NCBI RefSeq assembly: GCF_020423045.1
Contig: NZ_CP081943.1
Location: forward strand, 2,232,001 to 2,296,000
Length of the DNA: 64,000 nucleotides
Direction of reading: 5' to 3'
DNA from: Pseudomonas sp. MM213
GTDB taxonomy: Bacteria > Pseudomonadota > Gammaproteobacteria > Pseudomonadales > Pseudomonadaceae
Numbering within the stretch: position 1 is the first letter of the stretch; each line of letters begins with the position of its first letter. Shown here in pieces: positions 15,936 to 23,775 of this stretch. The notes under the pieces are model-generated. The model saw nothing but the letters and a program-made list of their open reading frames with translations. It ran no database searches and was not told the DNA's origin. A program made the translations under genes and the position numbers.

Positions 15936-18758
15936 TCAAGCCACACGCTCAACCGTATCCGAACCGCTCTTCTTGCCTGCGCCACTCCAGCGCACCAAAA
16001 CGATTCGAACAACTTTGTTCCACACATACGCGACCGCGATGCCACCTACGACGGCAAAGACCACCGCGACCCCAGGCAGGTCAACAATATGCCGGGCCAG
16101 GGACTGGAATTGAAAATGCGTCAGATAAATAAACAGCGTTGACGATGCAACCAACGCAAGCCCCCGCGCGATGAGACCTGGCACCGGAATTGACTTGACC
16201 CAAATCAGAGAGAGAACTGCAGGGATGGCGATATCAACATAATCCTTCGCAACTTCCTGCGCCCCCGTCCCGAAGATTGCCAGAAGATCCTCCCCACCCA
16301 TCACAACCACAGCAACCGCACTGACGATCCACTTCTGGGCACTTGAATGAGCGTAGTGAACGGCCATTCCAAGCACCATGACTGCAAGATAATGCTGTGG
16401 CACGCGGTTATAGAGCGGTGACGCGTCAAACAGAAACGCACTGATCACAATGTCGGCCACGGCCAATGCACATGCCGCCAGAACAAGGCAGCGAAACGGG
16501 TTCGCAACAATGATGTTCCTGACGCGCTCGAACGACAGAACAAACCCGATGATGACAATCATCTGCAGGAGCACTTCAACATACCAGTAGGCAAAGCCGC
16601 CCATCATCGTCGGTGGAAACCAGTTGGAGATCAGCAACATCGTTTGCCAATGAACCTGGTCGAACAGTATCTGATTCAAAAGTGTGTAAAGGATGGTCGG
16701 CACCGCAATAAAGACCACTGACCTGACCAGCGTACGCACATTGCCGCGTTCATTGATGGCTTGAAACTGGAACCTCGCCAGACTGATACCCGAGATCAGA
16801 AACAATACCGTCGTCTCCCCGACCACTGACCAGGTCGAGAACAGATGAAGATGCCCAATGACAATCAGGATTATCGAGATAACACGTAAAAGGACAGGGA
16901 CTTCCATTGCCCTGATGGACAGCTTTGAACTGCTGGTTTTACCGGCCAACCCACACAGTTCATGTACCGGTGTCATTTCCCATTGATCGGGCAGATGGCC
17001 GATCAGTTCTTCAAGCACCATTGAGGCCTGAACGAACGACAGCGAATCCCCACCCAGCTCGACAAACGTCAGGTTTGCATCGATGCGCGGGACCTGGAGT
17101 ATTTCGGCCCAAGCCTGTGTCAGTTTTAACGCAAGCGGCGATAGATCCTGATCGGAATGGATGGACGCCGCCTCTGTGTTGGCAGCTATCCGCGGCAGCG
17201 CCCGCCTATCGATCTTTCCGTTCGGCGTCAGTGGAATCGCATCCAGAAAGACGAACAACGCCGGCACCATGTATTCCGGAAGCCGAGTGTTGAGGTGCTC
17301 ACGCAGTTCACCCGTTGAAACAGCGTTGATTGAAACGCAATAGGCCACCAGCCTGACCTGCGCGTTTTCATTGACGGCAAGCACAACGCACTGCTTGATC
17401 AGCGGATGTTTCGAAAGTGCGCCTTCGATTTCAGCCAGCTCAATACGATGTCCGCGAATCTTGACCTGACTATCGCCCCGCCCCAGAAAGCTGACTCTGC
17501 CATCTGAAAGATAAGTCCCAAGGTCGCCGGTTCTATAACAAATGTCGTTCTCGACATTGGTAAACGGATTCACCACAAACTTTTCCCGGGTTTGCGCGAT
17601 GTCCTCCCAGTAACCCTGCGCCAAGTAAGGGCTGCGTATCAGGATTTCTCCGACCTCACCTTCATGCACCAATTGACGGGTGTCATTCACGACCAGCAAT
17701 TGCGCGTTTTTAATGCCTCTACCCAGTGGAATCCTGGAATTGTCGGCTTCAGGGTCGACGTGGTGGTACGCCATTGCCTGAGGCGTTTCCGTCGTACCGT
17801 AAAAATTGACACTGACGGCATTGGGGGCGATCACGCACATTTGCTCGAACAGCGAAATGCCTAATGCATCGCCACCCCAGAACAAGTATCGAAGCGCGTT
17901 GAATCTTGCACCCTGAAGTGTTGCGCCGGTTCCTATCAGCCTTCCCAACGGCGGCGTCAGATGAATAATCGAAATGGCATTTTTTTGTATCCACGCCGCC
18001 AATGCCACAGGGTCTATGACGGTCGACTGTGCGGGAACGATAACTTTTGCGCCAATCGACAGCGGGGTAAATACATCCCGGTACACAGGGTCATGCCCCA
18101 GCCCGGACAGCAGCGAAAAGCAATCGTCTTTTGACAAGGAATGGCGCTGGGTATGCCACTCAATGAAATGCACCAACGGCGCATGAGTGGCCACGATGCC
18201 CTTCGGTTCGCCGGTGCTGCCCGATGTGAAGGTGATATAGGCCGGCTGTGCAGGGTCGACTTGCGGCAAGGCATGTTGGTGAAAGGCGAACTCACGCAAT
18301 GAATCGGCGGGGTCTTCCGCAATGCTGACGATCCGTGGAGCCGGACGCCCGGCCTCCAGGTGTTCGGAATCGAGATCGACGGTGGCCCCACCGCAAAGCA
18401 GGACAAAGGAAGGCTTTAGCATTCGGATGATTTGCCCGATGCGCGCAGGTGGATACGCAACGTCGGCAACGGTGAACGTCGACCCGGCACGCAAGGCGCC
18501 GAGCATTGCATAGACCAACCCCGCACAGCGATTGGAAACAATAACCACCCGGTCGGATTCGGTCGCGCCATTGACCTTCAGGAAGGACGCAATGCCATGG
18601 CTGATCTGTTCAAGCTGACGATAACTGCACGTCGCGTCGTGAGAGACGACCGCAATGGCGTCAGGCGAGCGCTGTGCCTGTTGCAAGAAGTCCATGAATA
18701 TCGGGCGATCGGCACAATACTCCAGATTAAGCGTCGGATTTGGGCGATGATCCTGCAT
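15936..18758 (-). CDS. Adenylation domain - carrier protein - acyltransferase-3 membrane fusion
   Basis: A 940-aa three-part protein. Residues 20-525 are an NRPS-type adenylation domain with A3 YITFTSGSTGEPKG (174-187), GTTET at 321, YRTGD at 408 and A10 PNGKIDR with Lys515. The stretch SGLGHDPVYRDVFTPLSIGA (218-237) is of the kind found in Lys2/aminoadipate-reductase adenylation domains. Residues 540-605 are a carrier domain with phosphopantetheine Ser572 in LGGDSL. Residues 618-930 have about ten membrane helices with the acyltransferase-3 (OafA/YrhL) pattern, including the GH pair 635-636. There is no condensation, reductase or thioesterase domain. Inferred role: activate an amino acid, hold it as a thioester and transfer it to a membrane or periplasmic acceptor, in the manner of DltA-DltC-DltB but in one chain. 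Confidence 0.85.
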   Translation of the reverse strand: MQDHRPNPTLNLEYCADRPIFMDFLQQAQRSPDAIAVVSHDATCSYRQLEQISHGIASFLKVNGATESDRVVIVSNRCAGLVYAMLGALRAGSTFTVADVAYPPARIGQIIRMLKPSFVLLCGGATVDLDSEHLEAGRPAPRIVSIAEDPADSLREFAFHQHALPQVDPAQPAYITFTSGSTGEPKGIVATHAPLVHFIEWHTQRHSLSKDDCFSLLSGLGHDPVYRDVFTPLSIGAKVIVPAQSTVIDPVALAAWIQKNAISIIHLTPPLGRLIGTGATLQGARFNALRYLFWGGDALGISLFEQMCVIAPNAVSVNFYGTTETPQAMAYHHVDPEADNSRIPLGRGIKNAQLLVVNDTRQLVHEGEVGEILIRSPYLAQGYWEDIAQTREKFVVNPFTNVENDICYRTGDLGTYLSDGRVSFLGRGDSQVKIRGHRIELAEIEGALSKHPLIKQCVVLAVNENAQVRLVAYCVSINAVSTGELREHLNTRLPEYMVPALFVFLDAIPLTPNGKIDRRALPRIAANTEAASIHSDQDLSPLALKLTQAWAEILQVPRIDANLTFVELGGDSLSFVQASMVLEELIGHLPDQWEMTPVHELCGLAGKTSSSKLSIRAMEVPVLLRVISIILIVIGHLHLFSTWSVVGETTVLFLISGISLARFQFQAINERGNVRTLVRSVVFIAVPTILYTLLNQILFDQVHWQTMLLISNWFPPTMMGGFAYWYVEVLLQMIVIIGFVLSFERVRNIIVANPFRCLVLAACALAVADIVISAFLFDASPLYNRVPQHYLAVMVLGMAVHYAHSSAQKWIVSAVAVVVMGGEDLLAIFGTGAQEVAKDYVDIAIPAVLSLIWVKSIPVPGLIARGLALVASSTLFIYLTHFQFQSLARHIVDLPGVAVVFAVVGGIAVAYVWNKVVRIVLVRWSGAGKKSGSDTVERVA

Positions 18759-18893
18759 CTTGGATTTATGCTCCGCATGATCTGTACGAGGTTAACGTCG
18801 TGATCCGGAAATGCAGACTGAGGTTAGTCCCCCTCACCTCAGTCTGCTACCTTTCCCCCGTTCATTGCGTACCCGGCATCCTGGAGACATCGC

Positions 18894-20330
18894 ATGCGCC
18901 CTCTTCGCACCATCGCCCGCCCCTGGCTGCAATCGCTGCTGTTGCTGGGCAGCGTCCTGGCGGGCATGTCCAGTGCCGAGCCGCGGCCGGGGCACATGGT
19001 CTATCTGCGAGCGATTGATCCGAGCATCGAGCAAGACATTCGCTACGCCAGCCCCCACAACTTCACCGGTCACCCACTCGACGGTTATGCCGCCGCCGAA
19101 TGCCTGTTGACGCTGGACGCCGCCAAAGCGCTCGCCCGGGTACAAGCGTCGTTGCGCACGCAAGGCTACGGTTTGAAGGTGTTTGATTGTTATCGCCCGA
19201 ATCGGGCGGTGGCCGATATGGGCCGCTTTGCCACCGAACCGGGCGACCCACGCAAGGCCGAGTTCTACCCGCGTGTGGACAAGCAGGACTTCTGGCGCCT
19301 GGGGTATGTGGCGCGGGTGTCGAATCACTCCAGAGGCTCGACCGTGGACCTGACACTCACCGGGCCCAAGGCGTTGCCCGCCAGCACCTGGACGCCCTCG
19401 GCCACGCAGGTCGATTGCACCGCCCCCTACGATCAGCGCTGGCATGACGGCGCACTCGACATGGGCACCGGCTTCGATTGCTTCGATGAGCGGGCGCATA
19501 CCGCCAACCCGACGATCAATGCGACCGCGCAGGACAATCGCCAGCGGCTCGGCAGCGCCATGGCAAAAGAAGGCTTCTCCGGGTACTCGAAAGAATGGTG
19601 GCACTTCACTTATGGCAGCGCACAGGCACCGAACAACGTGATGGATTTCCCCATTACGCCGCTCGACGCCAATGCCGCACTCGACGCCAGCCATCAGCTG
19701 ATTGTGGTCACCACAAAAAACTGGGATGACCTGCAAGGCAGCGCCCAGCGCTATGAGCGCGACGGGAACAGCTTCCGCAAATATGGCGAGGCGTTTGCGG
19801 TGGTGGTCGGCAAAAACGGCATGGCCTGGGGCAAAGGGTTGGACAACGTTGAGCCAGGTGCAGAACCCGTCAAACACGAAGGCGATGGAAAAGCGCCGGC
19901 CGGGATTTTCACGCTGGGAACAGCGTTCGGTTACGAGACCAGCGCCGACACGAAACTGCCCTACCTCGCACTGACAGCGACCACCGAATGCGTGGACGAC
20001 AGCCATTCCGAACACTACAACACCCTGGTCGACGGCGCGGCGATGCCCAAGGACTGGAACAGCTCAGAACGCATGCGCAGCGAAGAAGGCTATCGCAAAG
20101 GCATTGTCATCGAGCACAACACACCAGCGTCCCCCGCCTCGGGCTCGTGCATCTTTTTCCACATCTGGCGTAGCCCGACATCGCCGACGGCGGGTTGCAC
20201 GGCCATGGATCAGGCGGACATCAGCCGATTGTTCGACTGGCTCGATCCGCAACAGTCTCCCCTGCTGGTGCAAATGCCCGAGGCGCAATACGAGCACGTT
20301 CGCGAGCGCTGGAACCTGCCGGAACGGTGA
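18894..20330 (+). CDS. VanX-like D-Ala-D-Ala dipeptidase fused to an L,D-transpeptidase-like domain
   Basis: A 478-aa exported protein. Residues 1-28 form a signal peptide ending near MSSAEP. Residues 35-245 are an M15D peptidase of VanX/DdpX type: FDCYRPNRA with Arg101, SNHSRGSTVD giving zinc ligands His145 and Asp152, and KEWWHFTY giving Glu234 and His237. Residues 265-470 resemble a YkuD/YafK-like L,D-transpeptidase, with GDGKAPAGIF at 331-339 and IFFHIW then SPTAGCTAM with His423 and Cys435. Both active sites look intact. It should act on peptidoglycan peptides in the periplasm: cleaving D-Ala-D-Ala with one half, making or cutting L,D bonds with the other. Divergent from the adenylation fusion gene. 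Confidence 0.82.
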   Translation: MRPLRTIARPWLQSLLLLGSVLAGMSSAEPRPGHMVYLRAIDPSIEQDIRYASPHNFTGHPLDGYAAAECLLTLDAAKALARVQASLRTQGYGLKVFDCYRPNRAVADMGRFATEPGDPRKAEFYPRVDKQDFWRLGYVARVSNHSRGSTVDLTLTGPKALPASTWTPSATQVDCTAPYDQRWHDGALDMGTGFDCFDERAHTANPTINATAQDNRQRLGSAMAKEGFSGYSKEWWHFTYGSAQAPNNVMDFPITPLDANAALDASHQLIVVTTKNWDDLQGSAQRYERDGNSFRKYGEAFAVVVGKNGMAWGKGLDNVEPGAEPVKHEGDGKAPAGIFTLGTAFGYETSADTKLPYLALTATTECVDDSHSEHYNTLVDGAAMPKDWNSSERMRSEEGYRKGIVIEHNTPASPASGSCIFFHIWRSPTSPTAGCTAMDQADISRLFDWLDPQQSPLLVQMPEAQYEHVRERWNLPER

Positions 20331-20334
20331 CCGG

Positions 20335-20793
20335 TCAGCCCTGCTTCAAATCCAGGCAATAGGTGTAGTAACCCGTATCGCGCACATAGCCCAAGGCTTC
20401 ATACAACCGCTGCGCACCGTGATTGTCCGTGGCGGTTTCCAGCACCAGGCCTTTGGCGCCGCTCAACACCGCGAAGTCGCGCGCGGTGTTCATCAGCCGC
20501 GTTGCGACCCCGCGTCCTCGGGCGGCAGGCGCGGTGAACAGGTCGCCGAGCAGCCAGGTGCGATGCGCATCGATAGACGAAAAGGTCGGGAACAACTGGA
20601 CGAAACCCAGTGCTTCGCCGTCGGTGTCCCGGGCGAAGAAGATCACGGATTCATCCCGGGCAATGCGCTCGGCGATAAAGTGGCGGGACTGATTCAGGTT
20701 CGAGGGCTGGCCATAAAACCCCCGATAGGCGTCGAAGAGGCTGGCGACTTGATCGATGTGCGTTGCGTCGGCGCGATGTACCTGAACATCCAT
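20335..20793 (-). CDS. GNAT family N-acetyltransferase
   Basis: A 152-aa GNAT enzyme. The core acetyl-CoA motif is FTAPAARGRGVATRLM (about 91-106), preceded by FVQLFPTF and followed by KGLVLETATDNHGAQRLYEA and LGYVRDTGYYTYCL. Substrate unknown. Two starts are possible: a GTG at 20817 overlapping the previous stop as GTGA, or the ATG at 20793 with GGAG 10 nt upstream. The ATG gives the usual family N-terminus and is preferred. Last gene of a three-gene minus-strand unit; it ends 4 bp from the convergent VanX-like gene. Confidence 0.85.
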   Translation of the reverse strand: MDVQVHRADATHIDQVASLFDAYRGFYGQPSNLNQSRHFIAERIARDESVIFFARDTDGEALGFVQLFPTFSSIDAHRTWLLGDLFTAPAARGRGVATRLMNTARDFAVLSGAKGLVLETATDNHGAQRLYEALGYVRDTGYYTYCLDLKQG

Positions 20794-20813
20794 CTCAATG
20801 GTCTCCGTGCGGT

Positions 20814-21188
20814 TCACGACTCATGGTAGTAGTACAGTTTGTTGATGATGACCCAGCGATCATCGATCTTCAGTAACGACAGGTAATCGGTAAACCTCAT
20901 CCCCGCATAATCATCGATGATTTTTACGGCGGCGGCGTCGCCTGTTATGTCCAGGTCAATCACTTCCCAAAAAGGCTTCACCTCTTTTGCCGCCGGGCCT
21001 TCGGTTTTGATCGCGTCGACAAACTCATCAAGGGACAGCCATTCAAGCGCTTTTTGGAAGTGACCGATGATGCGACAAGACGGATGAAATGCTTTTCGCA
21101 ACGAGGCTTCGTCAGCGAAGACCATACCCTCGACATAAAGTTTGACGGCTTCTTTGACAGACTCTTTTTCCGCGGAATCAGTTGTCAT
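20814..21188 (-). CDS. NTF2-like / lumazine-binding-type protein
   Basis: A 124-aa protein with the cone-shaped NTF2-like fold pattern: an N-terminal helix VKEAVKLYVEGMVFADEASL, the loop FHPSCRIIGHF, then strands LDITGDAAAVKIIDDYAG and YLSLLKIDDRWVIINKLYYY. It most resembles the putative lumazine-binding (SnoaL-like) family. Members may be small enzymes (isomerases, cyclases) or binding proteins; none of that can be decided here. Its start overlaps the end of the sterol-desaturase gene by 11 bp, so the two are made together. Confidence 0.75.
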   Translation of the reverse strand: MTTDSAEKESVKEAVKLYVEGMVFADEASLRKAFHPSCRIIGHFQKALEWLSLDEFVDAIKTEGPAAKEVKPFWEVIDLDITGDAAAVKIIDDYAGMRFTDYLSLLKIDDRWVIINKLYYYHES

Positions 21189-22248
21189 GTCTCACCTCCA
21201 CTTCTGCTAACGCATTCTGGATTGTTCGCAAGGGCGCCCGCGAACGATCAGGTCGTTTGGTCGAACGGACCTTGCGGGCGATGTCCACAAACGGCGTGAC
21301 GATCAGGCTGTAAACCGTCAGGTAACGCTCAGAATCCTGATCACCGGTGCCGAACCGCAGGGCTTCGGGTTTCGACGTGGTGACGTAGAGCGTGCCGAAC
21401 ATCCAGTCCCACAGTGACAGGTTGATGCTGAAGTTCTTGTTGAAATGGTGCGGTGCGTCGCTGTGATGAATCTGGTGCTGGGCCGGGCTGTTCAGCACAT
21501 GTTCGAACACCGGGCCGAACGACAGCCAGACATGACTGTGACGCAGGTTTCCCACCAGCCCGTTGAGGATGAACACCAGCCAGGTTACGCCGAACAAAGT
21601 ATAGCGGCTGATCTCGCCGCCGCAGGCGTACCAGAAGACGCCGGCATAGGCGCCGATGCCGATGATCGTCGAGAGTTTTTCGACAATCTTTTCCACGAAA
21701 TGAACCCGGCTGGCGGTCGCTGGAACCAGCACCGGCGCCGAATGGTGGACCTTGTGGAATGCCCACAGCCATTTGGAATGGAAGGCGCGGTGCGCCCAGT
21801 AGGCCATGAAGTCTTTCACCAGGAAAACGCCCAGCCCGTAGAGCAAGGACAGTGAAAGATTCTGCTCCACTTGCACCCGTGCGCCCCACAGGTTGGTGAA
21901 AAAGGCGATGTAGTCTCCGGAGCGCAGGACGAGCGGGTCCACCAGACCGACAATCGGCAACACCAACGCCACTTTCAGAATCGCCCGCACGAAGTAGTAG
22001 CGGTAATCGAGCAACGCCGAACGATGGAAATACACCCGACGCCCGCCGATGAACTGCCCGAACGACTGCGCGTCGGTGAGACCTCGATGTTTCCTGAACC
22101 GGAACAGGGCGTAAGCGATGCTGTAAGACGAGAACAGAAACAGTACACCCATGCGCCCGTTCAGATCGAAAAGGCCCAGGAACTGGCGAGTGACGGGCTC
22201 AATCACCCACTCGGTCAGGCCGTTAAAAAGCAGCACAAGGGCATCCAC
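21178..22248 (-). CDS. Sterol desaturase / fatty acid hydroxylase superfamily membrane protein
   Basis: A 356-aa integral membrane di-iron oxygenase. The histidine boxes are AHRAFH (His153, His157), FHKVHH (His165, His168, His169) and QHQIHHSDAPHH (His258-His268), the set that binds two irons. Hydrophobic helices lie at about 32-50, 88-105, 130-150 and 195-235. Family members hydroxylate or desaturate lipids or sterols with oxygen. First gene of an operon with the NTF2-like and GNAT genes; the substrate could be a membrane lipid or an alkyl chain, which is not visible from sequence. Confidence 0.85.
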   Translation of the reverse strand: MDALVLLFNGLTEWVIEPVTRQFLGLFDLNGRMGVLFLFSSYSIAYALFRFRKHRGLTDAQSFGQFIGGRRVYFHRSALLDYRYYFVRAILKVALVLPIVGLVDPLVLRSGDYIAFFTNLWGARVQVEQNLSLSLLYGLGVFLVKDFMAYWAHRAFHSKWLWAFHKVHHSAPVLVPATASRVHFVEKIVEKLSTIIGIGAYAGVFWYACGGEISRYTLFGVTWLVFILNGLVGNLRHSHVWLSFGPVFEHVLNSPAQHQIHHSDAPHHFNKNFSINLSLWDWMFGTLYVTTSKPEALRFGTGDQDSERYLTVYSLIVTPFVDIARKVRSTKRPDRSRAPLRTIQNALAEVEVRHDN

Positions 22249-22424
22249 CAGGAGCTTGCCTCCCTCAAAGAAAAGGTATTGGAATTTAACCGCAACAGAG
22301 AACGGTTCTTAAGTGTAGATTGAGTTCAAGCCTCTGCACATCCCCCTACTCAGAGATTGGATCTGCTTCCTCACCATAGGGTTTGCGGCTGACGTAAAGC
22401 CGCGGGACTTTCCGGAGGCTCAAC

Positions 22425-22550
22425 ATGAGCGAACCCACCCCCACGATCTACCTGTCCGATACATCCGACCGGGCGCTGTTCGACTGGATCGCCGATGAAT
22501 TGCAGGTTTTCGATCAAGAAAAATCGATGGGTACGCACCCCAATCCGTAG
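22425..22550 (+). CDS. Small acidic protein of 41 residues ending in a REP element
   Basis: The reading frame MSEPTPTIYLSDTSDRALF continues with DWIADELQVFDQEKS and stops at TAG 22548-22550. GGAGG at 22414-22418 lies 6 nt before the ATG, and a hairpin (22384-22404) precedes it. The stop codon is the TAG of the first REP in the array (GTAGGAGC), so the original 3' end was probably replaced or capped by the repeat. No family recognised. The codon use is ordinary for this genome, supporting a real or recently truncated gene. Confidence 0.55.
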   Translation: MSEPTPTIYLSDTSDRALFDWIADELQVFDQEKSMGTHPNP

Positions 22551-23145
22551 GAGCCAGGCTTGCCGGCGAAGGCGTCCGTGAAATCACCATCGCCGGCAAG
22601 CCGGCTCCTACAGGTTTTGCGTGAACCCTCAATCCCCAACACCCTCGCGATTTGTAGGAGCCAGGCTTGCCGGCGATGGCATCCGTGAAATCGCCATCGC
22701 CAGCAAGCCGGGCTCCTACAGGTTTGGGGTGAACCCGCCATCTCGGACATCCCGCGATCCGTAGGAGCCGGCTTGCTGGCGATGGCGTCCGTGAAATCGC
22801 CATCGCCAGCAAGCCAGGCTCCTACAGGTTTTGCGTGAACCCTCAATCTCCAACACCCTCGCGATTTGTAGGAGCCGGCTTGCTGGCGATGGCGTCCGTA
22901 AAACCGCCATCGCCAGCAAGCCGGGCTCCTACAGGTTTTGCGTGAACCCTAAATCTCCAACACCCTCGCGATCCGTAGGAGCCCGGCTTGCCGGCGATGG
23001 CGTCCGTAAAATCGCCATCGCCAGCAAGCCGGCTCCTACAGGTTTTGCGTGAACCCGCCATCCCGGACATCCCACAATCCGTAGGAGCCGGCTTGCCGGC
23101 GATGGCGTCCGTGAAATCGCCATCGCCAGCAAGCCGGCTCCTACA
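22547..23145. repeat. Tandem array of six REPINs, 107-bp period
   Basis: Six inverted REP pairs start at 22547, 22654, 22761, 22868, 22975 and 23081. The spacing is 107 bp four times and 106 bp once. Each unit is GTAGGAGCC-GGCTTGC..-CTCCTACAGG around a GGCGTCCGTGAAATCGCC centre. The 40-41 bp spacers are themselves conserved and of two kinds: type A contains CCAACACCCTCGCGAT, type B contains CGGACATCCC, in the order A B A A B. Confidence 0.92.
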
Positions 23146-23172
23146 GGGTTGGGGGGCCCGTCATCTTGGGTG

Positions 23173-23706
23173 CTAGAACGTGATGTCGGCGGCGGGTATC
23201 ACGTCGATCCGTGCCACTGAACCGGTCAAATGCGCCAGGTCCTTGTTGTGCTCGGCGATGATGTCTTCGGCGGGGATGTTGCCGTTGTCGACCGTGGAGT
23301 GAGCGTCAGCCGCCAGCACCACGTCGTACCCCAGTTGCAACGCCTGACGCACTGTGGCGTTGACGCAATAGTCGGTTTGCAAACCGCAAATGACCAGGCG
23401 TTCGAAATCCTGCACCGGCAGCAGCTTTTGCAGGTTGGTCTGGTAGAACGAATCCGGTGTGGTCTTGCGTACGTGCCAATCCTTGGTCGAGGTCTCCAGC
23501 CCTTCGGCCAGTTGCCAGCCGTCAGCGTTATACGCCAGCGGACTGCCTTCTTCCTCATGCTGAATCAGCACCACCGGAACCCCGGCCTTTCGGGCACGGG
23601 TGCTGAGCCCGTTAATGGTGTCGATGACACGTGAGATTTCGAAGCACTCGTACTCGCCCGTGCAAAGTGCTCGCTGGACATCGATGATCAACATTGCAGT
23701 GGTCAT
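23173..23706 (-). CDS. Cysteine hydrolase of the isochorismatase family
   Basis: A 177-aa isochorismatase-like hydrolase. The catalytic triad is Asp9 (LIIDVQ), Lys81 (VRKTTPDSF) and Cys114 (GLQTDYCVNATVRQA). These enzymes hydrolyse amides or vinyl ethers (nicotinamide, N-carbamoyl compounds, isochorismate); with no neighbouring pathway gene the substrate stays open. The start at 23706 (MTTAMLIIDVQ) has AAGGATGG upstream, and the longer frame to 23772 is not family-like. 70 bp upstream lies the end of the ggt gene on the same strand. Confidence 0.85.
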   Translation of the reverse strand: MTTAMLIIDVQRALCTGEYECFEISRVIDTINGLSTRARKAGVPVVLIQHEEEGSPLAYNADGWQLAEGLETSTKDWHVRKTTPDSFYQTNLQKLLPVQDFERLVICGLQTDYCVNATVRQALQLGYDVVLAADAHSTVDNGNIPAEDIIAEHNKDLAHLTGSVARIDVIPAADITF

Positions 23707-23775
23707 GGTTCCATCCTTGATCTGTCGTTGGGTCAGGGGACAGAAACTAAATCCGTCCCCTTCCAAACACAACCC

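Noticed and set aside
20794..20817. GTG start at 20817 for the GNAT gene, overlapping the previous stop as GTGA
   Set aside because: Attractive for coupling, but the ATG at 20793 has a better ribosome site and the usual family N-terminus. Left as an alternative.
22547..23145. CRISPR array
   Set aside because: The period is regular, but the units are inverted pairs with conserved spacers; real CRISPR spacers are unique and no cas genes are present.
22716..23176. Several 60-110-codon frames with repeated [14 protein letters not shown] products
   Set aside because: They are translations of the REPIN array in different frames.
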